Shown here piece after piece: positions 43,783 through 48,913 of a stretch of DNA of 48,913 nucleotides. The notes below the pieces were generated by a model, which worked only from the letters and a program-made list of their open reading frames with translations, was not told the origin of the DNA and did no database searches. The position numbers were made by a program, and so were the translations under genes. Every line of letters starts with the position of its first letter. Within the stretch, counting starts at the first letter, position 1. Source of the DNA: an uncultured Clostridia bacterium (GTDB lineage Bacteria > Bacillota > Clostridia > Christensenellales > Borkfalkiaceae); assembly GCA_904374385.1 (NCBI GenBank), contig CAJFGA010000012.1:1-48913 (forward strand), in the 5' to 3' direction.

Positions 43783-44340
43783 ATGAGAGACGAAGCTATC
43801 ATCTTTTTTGACAACACGGACGACTACTCCAAATACGACGAAGCAGAACAGGCCGTTTACGAATCCTTCCGTGAAAGTCAGAATTGGACGAGTATCGACG
43901 ACGTTCCCAACGATATGGTCTGGGATGAGATCTCTTTACAGAACGAGGCGGAATGGGAATATTTTTCCGACGCGTTCAAACGACTGCTAGAAAAACACAC
44001 CTTTCTCGTCACGGGTACCTGCGGCAGATGGAACGGCCCCTGCGAGGGCGGGAACTTTATAACCGACTGGAACGATTTCCGCTCTTTCATTCAGCATCTC
44101 GACACGCTGAAAATTTACGAGCAAAACGGGCATCTGTACATAGAGGGCTATCATCACGACGGACATGATAGCTATGAACTCAAACGCCTTACGGACAAAG
44201 GTACGGAATACGCGGACAAGCATTGCTTTGCGCACGACAGGGCGCTCCACCATAGCATTATGAACAGCAATTTCTTTTCAGCCCTGCCGCATTTCTCCGA
44301 TTTTATCTACGGAAAAGCACATGAAACCAAACCTGCATAA
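43783..44340 (+). CDS. Hypothetical element protein
   Basis: The 185-residue protein starts one base after the previous stop, preceded only by a weak GCGAGG, so coupled translation is likely. Acidic residues dominate its first half, and the His-rich block EGYHHDGHDSYELKR plus HCFAHDRALHH could bind a metal. It overlaps the next gene by 20 nt. No family was recognised. Confidence 0.72.
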   Translation: MRDEAIIFFDNTDDYSKYDEAEQAVYESFRESQNWTSIDDVPNDMVWDEISLQNEAEWEYFSDAFKRLLEKHTFLVTGTCGRWNGPCEGGNFITDWNDFRSFIQHLDTLKIYEQNGHLYIEGYHHDGHDSYELKRLTDKGTEYADKHCFAHDRALHHSIMNSNFFSALPHFSDFIYGKAHETKPA

Positions 44341-44566
44341 TCCTTACGGCTACAAGGTGTGTTACAGGGAACGCCGTTCCAAAACGATCGTCCGCTATTT
44401 CATCGTCCATAGTTATAAAGACGCCGTTTCCGTAAAACAGGGATATATCCGTTACCCTCCCCGCGAACGGGAAACGGACAGACAACTCAATAGACCGACA
44501 TGGCTCATCCTTCCCATTACAAGGAAAGAAGTCTTGCGCGGTATCTGGCGGGAATGCCCTTTTTAG
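44321..44566 (+). CDS. Hypothetical basic element protein
   Basis: The 81-residue protein is basic and Arg/Pro-rich (KVCYRERRSKTIVR, RYPPRERETDR). Its C-terminus, KEVLRGIWRECPF, has the look of a short conserved tail. The ribosome site is weak (GGAAAAG). It was not recognised but probably contacts nucleic acid. Confidence 0.68.
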   Translation: MKPNLHNPYGYKVCYRERRSKTIVRYFIVHSYKDAVSVKQGYIRYPPRERETDRQLNRPTWLILPITRKEVLRGIWRECPF

Positions 44567-44613
44567 GGCGATTCCGTCTTTTTTTTATTAAAAATCTTAC
44601 AAGGAGTAATCTT

Positions 44614-45705
44614 ATGCCGAAATTAAATCTCGAAACGAAAAACAAGGCGCAGGAACTCATTAAAGCGTATCTCGAAGAAAACGCTTCCGAAATCCTCGCC
44701 GAAAAGATAAACAACGGCGTCCGTATCCCAAAAGACGGCAAGACGCTAATCAGCAAAAAGACACTGGACGGCTTTATATCTTACGCGACAGGAGAAGCCA
44801 GGAAAATTTCCGAAAAGGGCGCAAGCTCCGCATGCGTCGGACAATCCATTGTTTTCGGCTGGGCGGTACACTTTTTTGAGGAGGATAGCATCGAAGGCAC
44901 GCTCTATAACGAGGACGGCACGGAATACAAATCGCCGAAGCCCGTTGCAAAAACGAAGCCAGCCGTTTCCTCTCCCGCCCCTGCCGCGCCGAAACCAAAG
45001 CCGCAGATGTCGCTCTTCGATATGCTCGACGCGCCGTCCGAAGCGCAAAAAACGCCTACCGTTCCAGCAGTCTCCGAACCGGAGGAACCAGACGAGCAGG
45101 ATATTCCCGACGACGAAGACGACGAAGAACCGACTGAGGAAGAAAAGCAGGAAGTCCTTGCCGAGCTTGCCGAAGAAGAACTGGAAATCGAAAAGAAAAA
45201 CATTCCCAAGCCCTCAGGCTCTCCCCTTTGGCAAAACTATACTGCTTTGCAAAGCAAGTATCCCAATCATATCCTCGCTTATCGCGTCGGAGATTTTTAC
45301 GAGGTTTTCGGGGATAATGCAAAACTGCTTGCAGAGCCTCTCGACCTTACGCTTACAAGCCGCGACTGCGGACTTGCCGAGCGCGTGCTTATGGTCGGTT
45401 TCCCCTACCATGCCGCAGATAATTATATCTCTAAAGCCGTAGAAAACGAACTGAAAATCGCCGTCGCAGAATCGTTTGACGAGCCCGTCAAGCTATACGA
45501 ACAGCAAACTACCCCTTCTTCACCTGCTCCTGTCGATGACGGCAAGCACTGGGTGGACGAAAAAACGTATATCGACGAGGACGGCGTGGTGCATAACCTC
45601 GACGGAGAAACCGACGACGAACCCGAATTCGATATGTCCGCATTCGATACGGAAGCGCTTGCAATTTTAGACGAACTGCTCGGCAATCAGATAGAACTGA
45701 GGTAA
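44614..45705 (+). CDS. PcfK-like protein fused to a MutS domain I
   Basis: The 363-residue protein has a PcfK-like N-terminus (about 1-98, with SIVFGWAVHFFEEDSIEG), then a Pro/Ala linker with the motif QMSLF at residues 131-135, an acidic linker (155-195) and a MutS domain I (about 203-288). The MutS part keeps YRVGDFYEVFGDNA with the Phe-x-Glu (F228, E230) that in MutS inserts at mismatches, plus SRDCGLAERVLMVGFPYHAADNYI. No MutS ATPase, clamp or lever domain is present. PcfK occurs in conjugative plasmids beside PcfJ, and the PcfJ-like gene is next. AAGGAG precedes the start. The role may be mismatch or replication-fork recognition during DNA transfer; this is inference. Confidence 0.8.
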   Translation: MPKLNLETKNKAQELIKAYLEENASEILAEKINNGVRIPKDGKTLISKKTLDGFISYATGEARKISEKGASSACVGQSIVFGWAVHFFEEDSIEGTLYNEDGTEYKSPKPVAKTKPAVSSPAPAAPKPKPQMSLFDMLDAPSEAQKTPTVPAVSEPEEPDEQDIPDDEDDEEPTEEEKQEVLAELAEEELEIEKKNIPKPSGSPLWQNYTALQSKYPNHILAYRVGDFYEVFGDNAKLLAEPLDLTLTSRDCGLAERVLMVGFPYHAADNYISKAVENELKIAVAESFDEPVKLYEQQTTPSSPAPVDDGKHWVDEKTYIDEDGVVHNLDGETDDEPEFDMSAFDTEALAILDELLGNQIELR

Positions 45706-45710
45706 CGACA

Positions 45711-47033
45711 ATGAACGCAAATTATATCAGACCTATTCCGAAGAGAATAGAAAAACGCATCCTTAACTATGACGCCAAACACAACACCTATACTGGGCTG
45801 CGCTTTTATGCCTACCTTACGACGATACAAAAAGAACTCGTCAAAATAACCGTAGCTATACGCAACAAGGGAAAAAAGACGCGGCTCATAAAGCAGGTCG
45901 CAATACACGGCGTGTATTCGGACAAGTGTCTTGTACGGGATATGGAATATAGCTTTATGGGCAATTACCGCGTCGGTTGGTATGACGAAGGAATCAAATA
46001 TCCTTACAACATGCGTCCGTTCTACAACGACGGCATATGGTATGCCGTGGACTTCAAATACTATAATCCGTGGACGCACGTCATCAATCCACAGTTTGCG
46101 CTTACACTTCCCGAATTCCGTTATTCCGCCGTTGATATCCAGAACCCGCCCTGCATCATAACCTATCTTCGCACCTATATAAAATACCCGCAGACGGAAT
46201 ACCTTGTGAAAGCCGGTCTCGGCAAATATGTCGGCAGCACGATGATATTGAAGAAGATAGGCAGCGACAAATGTTTCCGCAAATGGCTTATGACACACCG
46301 TGAAGAATTGATAAGGCATCATCATTATGTGGACGTCGTATTGCGCGCATACAGGACGGGAAAGCCGCTTGAAACATTGCAGGCATACCGCGAAGCGAAA
46401 ATAAACTTACGGAACAACAGTGCGCTTGCGCCCATACGCGAATTTTTCAAAGGCACAGATCAGGAACGTTTATTCGATTACATTGCCGAACAAAAAACCA
46501 ATGTCAATACCTATCTCGATTATCTCAAAGCCTGCAATTACCTCGGTCTGGATATGTCGCTGCCGAAAAACCGTTTCCCGCACGATTTCAGATACTGGCA
46601 CGATATGCGTATCGACCAATACGCCACGGCGCGGGCGGAAGCAGACAGAAAGGCAAAACAGGAACTCTACAAAAAATTCACCGCCGTTGCAGAAAAATAT
46701 CTGCCGCTCGAACACGATAAGCGCAGCGCGTTTATCTGTATCATCGCCCGCTCCCCCGCCGACCTTATCCAAGAAGGCGAAGCGTTAGACCACTGCGTAG
46801 GGCGGATGAACTACGACCAGCGTTTTGTCCGAGAGGAATCGCTCATCTTCTTCGTCCGTACAAAGGAACAGCCGGACACGCCGCTCGTAACGCTCGAATA
46901 CTCGCTCCACAATCACAAAGTCCTGCAATGCTACGGCGAACACGACCACAAGCCGAGCGAAGACGTTTTGCACTACGTCAACAAAGTTTGGCTGCCATAT
47001 GCCAACAGAACCATCAAAAAACTTGCCGCTTAA
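45711..47033 (+). CDS. PcfJ-like protein
   Basis: The 440-residue protein has the C-terminal PcfJ signature LIQEGEALDHCVGRMNY (from about residue 352), the following IFFVRTKEQPDTPLVTLEYS and HKVLQCYGEHDHKPSE. The N-terminal two-thirds are Tyr- and Lys-rich with no motif recognised. PcfJ proteins accompany conjugative plasmids and elements; their biochemical role is not established. The start follows the PcfK-MutS gene by 5 nt, with GAGGTAACGACA before it. The PcfK-PcfJ order is the one typical of such elements. Confidence 0.85.
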   Translation: MNANYIRPIPKRIEKRILNYDAKHNTYTGLRFYAYLTTIQKELVKITVAIRNKGKKTRLIKQVAIHGVYSDKCLVRDMEYSFMGNYRVGWYDEGIKYPYNMRPFYNDGIWYAVDFKYYNPWTHVINPQFALTLPEFRYSAVDIQNPPCIITYLRTYIKYPQTEYLVKAGLGKYVGSTMILKKIGSDKCFRKWLMTHREELIRHHHYVDVVLRAYRTGKPLETLQAYREAKINLRNNSALAPIREFFKGTDQERLFDYIAEQKTNVNTYLDYLKACNYLGLDMSLPKNRFPHDFRYWHDMRIDQYATARAEADRKAKQELYKKFTAVAEKYLPLEHDKRSAFICIIARSPADLIQEGEALDHCVGRMNYDQRFVREESLIFFVRTKEQPDTPLVTLEYSLHNHKVLQCYGEHDHKPSEDVLHYVNKVWLPYANRTIKKLAA

Positions 47034-47048
47034 AAGGAGGTAACACTT

Positions 47049-47336
47049 ATGGCAAACTATTTCAGGATCACAGCTTACCACCCGCAGAAAGATATCTGCG
47101 CCGTCCTCGACAGCAACGGAATGTTCGACGCTATCTGGCAGTTCAGTTCCTTCCTTGTACAGAAAGGTTTCAAAATTATAGAGGTCGGGAACGAACGGAA
47201 ATTCCTCGACGGAGACTTCCACAAAGTCGAAGAAACGCACGATAAAATATTCCTACGCGCCTGCGCAAAGGGCAGCCCCGTTCAAGACGGCGCGCGCGTT
47301 ACGGTCAACGGCAAATCTTACGAGGTAACAAAATGA
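47049..47336 (+). CDS. Hypothetical element protein
   Basis: The 95-residue protein is unrecognised: a mixed fold with an N-terminal YFRITAYHPQKDICAVLDSNG and a C-terminal beta segment. AAGGAGG lies upstream. It overlaps the next gene by 4 nt (ATGA). Confidence 0.72.
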   Translation: MANYFRITAYHPQKDICAVLDSNGMFDAIWQFSSFLVQKGFKIIEVGNERKFLDGDFHKVEETHDKIFLRACAKGSPVQDGARVTVNGKSYEVTK

Positions 47337-47566
47337 CGAAAAAGGAATATTGTACCGATTGCCCCACTATCGCCTATTACAGCGGTCTCGGCGGGCTGGA
47401 AGTAAAACACATCGAATACGGCATAGACGATCACGTCTATCTCGTGGCCGGCGCATGGAATGGCAAAAAGTCCTACCACAGACTCAAGATATGTTACGGC
47501 ACAAAGTCTGTTTACGTCCGCCTGTTCGGTCGGCGTTGTCCTCTATCCGAGTTTATACGCGCTTAA
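47333..47566 (+). CDS. Hypothetical small protein
   Basis: The 77-residue protein has CTDCP near its N-terminus and is predicted to be beta-rich. It was not recognised. A strong terminator follows 8 nt after its stop, ending this transcript section. Confidence 0.7.
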   Translation: MTKKEYCTDCPTIAYYSGLGGLEVKHIEYGIDDHVYLVAGAWNGKKSYHRLKICYGTKSVYVRLFGRRCPLSEFIRA

Positions 47567-47574
47567 AATTTTAC

Positions 47575-47607
47575 ACGGCTCGCCGCTGTCCGCGGCGGGC
47601 CGTTTTT
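47575..47607 (+). terminator. Strong terminator inside the element operon
   Basis: ACGGCTCGCCGC and GCGGCGGGCCGT form a 12-bp stem (one T-G) with a 5-nt loop, followed by TTTTTAT. It divides the element genes into two units. Confidence 0.85.
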
Positions 47608-47634
47608 ATACTATTTTCAAAGGAGATCATCACT

Positions 47635-48582
47635 ATGAGCTACACAATCATGTACGGAAAACAATTCCTCAAAACTTCTCGCGGCATTATCCCGCTTGCA
47701 CTGCACGGCGACAACAATGTAACCGAATATGTCAGAGGCCGCGAAGTGCGCGAACGGCACTGGAGCGTATATGCAAACGATAAAATAGAATTTGCGCCCG
47801 ACGAATACCTCGCATATCTGCAATCTTTCTGCGGCGACGAATACCGGGAGCATTTCTATGCCAACGGGAAATTCGTAAACGACAAAGGGCTTATCGCCTG
47901 GGCGAAGAACGGCATACGAGAGGCGCTCACCATCGAAGAGATACGAAAAGTAATTCCCGTTCAGTCCGTGACCTGTTATATCCTCGTCGGAATAACAGAC
48001 TCTTACGAATCCCGCACGGAAGAATGGAGATACTGCAATACCACCGAAGAGCTTGAAAACTGGCTGGATACGGCGTACGCACGCGCGGAAGAACTCAAAC
48101 CCGTTTCCCGCTATGCCGTCATCTGCCTCGCCCTTTACGGCAGAGAGCCGCTCTGTATTGCCGCGCGCAGGGAACCGGAAGGCAAAGTCATTCTCCGCAT
48201 AGGCGCCGACAAATACCTCTCCAGGCTTTCACCGCATGGCTATTCTTTATCTCCCGATATTGCGCAGGCGCTCGTCTTTGACAGTCCCGCCGACGCGAGA
48301 AACGCCGTTGCACGCAGCGGACAATATCTGCCGCGTAAATTCCGTTTTCTCTCCGCGGACGTAAAGCGCCCCGCCAAACCCTACCGCATCAAAGCCTTCT
48401 TTCCCTCTTTTCCGCAGGGCATTTACATAAAGCGGCTCGGCAAGTATTCCCTGCGCTTCTGTCACGAGGAAGCCTATGCACTGAAATTTTCCTCCGCAAA
48501 ACAGGCGCAGGAATATATCGACAAACTCGGCGACCGCTTCAAAGACGTTTCATACGCAATCATACAGTTAAAGGAGGCGTGA
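47635..48582 (+). CDS. Hypothetical element protein with an internal duplication
   Basis: The 315-residue protein is not confidently recognised. Its N-terminus (MSYTIMYGKQFLKTSRGI, then RERHWSVYAND) resembles large-polyvalent-protein-associated domains of conjugative elements. Residues about 193-230 and 262-300 look like a tandem duplication: both run Y-[LI]-x-R-L, YSL, AL-x-F-x-S and end near a Gly. The start at 47635 is preferred for its AAAGGAG 9 nt upstream, past the terminator. It shares a 1-nt gap with the methyltransferase-like gene. Confidence 0.72.
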   Translation: MSYTIMYGKQFLKTSRGIIPLALHGDNNVTEYVRGREVRERHWSVYANDKIEFAPDEYLAYLQSFCGDEYREHFYANGKFVNDKGLIAWAKNGIREALTIEEIRKVIPVQSVTCYILVGITDSYESRTEEWRYCNTTEELENWLDTAYARAEELKPVSRYAVICLALYGREPLCIAARREPEGKVILRIGADKYLSRLSPHGYSLSPDIAQALVFDSPADARNAVARSGQYLPRKFRFLSADVKRPAKPYRIKAFFPSFPQGIYIKRLGKYSLRFCHEEAYALKFSSAKQAQEYIDKLGDRFKDVSYAIIQLKEA

Positions 48583-48583
48583 T

Positions 48584-48913
48584 ATGGCGCCTTCTTTTCT
48601 GTTTGACTTTACCGACAAGTCGCCAAACGTAACGATAACAGACATTCCGAAAAACACTTCGTCGTTGAACCTCCCACCAGACGAGCAGAAAAATCTTTGC
48701 CCCTACCCTATCCCGAAACTGGACGACATCGTAAAGGACATAGAGCACTCCGCCTATCATGTGGATAAACACAAATTCGTGTCGGACTTGTTCGAGTGCG
48801 GCGCCATTGCTATTTCCAATCAGGTCGACCTCGCACAGAAAGAGAAACGTGAAGAGCGGTATTTGCAGATCATCAATGGTTATACGCCCGACCTGCAAAG
48901 GAAACTTGCAGAG
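48584..48913 (+). CDS. Probable N6-adenine DNA methyltransferase, N-terminal part (cut by window edge)
   Basis: The frame runs open for 110 codons to the window end. AAGGAGG is 6 nt before the start, directly after the previous stop. The segment FVSDLFECGAIAISNQVDL followed by QKEKREERYLQII resembles the helical N-terminus of HsdM-like N6 DNA methylases of clostridial elements. The SAM-binding and NPPY motifs would be beyond the edge, so the assignment rests on this weak similarity. A methylase near ArdA would fit a strategy to avoid host restriction. Confidence 0.5.
   Translation, partial: MAPSFLFDFTDKSPNVTITDIPKNTSSLNLPPDEQKNLCPYPIPKLDDIVKDIEHSAYHVDKHKFVSDLFECGAIAISNQVDLAQKEKREERYLQIINGYTPDLQRKLAE

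Noticed and set aside
1-48913. CRISPR array
   Set aside because: No direct repeats with regular spacers were seen anywhere in the window.

Overview
The window looks like chromosome of an anaerobic, spore-forming Bacillota (class Clostridia, possibly a Christensenellales-like gut lineage) with roughly balanced GC. The reasons are sigma-G, a YlmC/YmxH-type protein, a stand-alone [FeFe] hydrogenase, type III glutamine synthetase, a split iron-sulfur glutamate synthase, LL-diaminopimelate aminotransferase, strong AGGAGG ribosome sites and near-consensus TTGACA-17-TATAAT promoters. The exact taxon cannot be fixed from the sequence alone.

Layout. 1-889 is non-coding, with tRNA-Glu(CTC) and a hairpin-rich dispersed repeat. 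890-24911 is a long minus-strand run of housekeeping genes: a membrane protein, acpP, tex, two DNA-repair genes (AlkD-like, hypoxanthine-DNA glycosylase), an M16 peptidase, a polysaccharide-deacetylase-like protein, a GNAT enzyme, mutS2, a U32 peptidase, a group B [FeFe] hydrogenase, malQ, dapF-pyrG-dapL, purA, an esterase plus aldo/keto reductase pair, and a YlmC-like gene. One plus-strand XRE membrane regulator (25113-26573) converges on a lipoprotein gene whose promoter carries a 13-bp inverted repeat.

28285-39142 is a nitrogen-assimilation block on the minus strand. A six-gene operon encodes a split glutamate synthase (class II amidotransferase, ferredoxin-FMN synthase, ferredoxin, FAD oxidoreductase, GXGXG subunit) and ends with an ANTAR-domain RNA-binding regulator. 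Beyond an HD-domain gene and tRNA-Val(CAC) lie an ammonium transporter fused to a PII sensor and glnN. The glnN leader has a hairpin with an ANTAR-like hexaloop (A at 1, G at 4) overlapping a larger hairpin, so the regulator may act there. NH4+ uptake and sensing (Amt-PII), the GS step (GlnN), the GOGAT step (split GltB) and a candidate antitermination switch thus sit together.

sigG (39400-40179) carries a SigF/SigG-like promoter. From about 40.4 kb to the end the plus strand changes character: at least 19 small, tightly packed, often overlapping genes of an integrative/conjugative element. Recognisable members are an ArdA antirestriction protein, a PcfK-like protein fused to a MutS domain I with a sliding-clamp-binding-like motif between them, a PcfJ-like protein, and the start of a probable N6-adenine DNA methyltransferase cut by the window edge. 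No integrase, relaxase or att site lies inside the window. The PcfK-MutS-I protein with its neighbours, and the candidate ANTAR control of glnN, are the most interesting leads.
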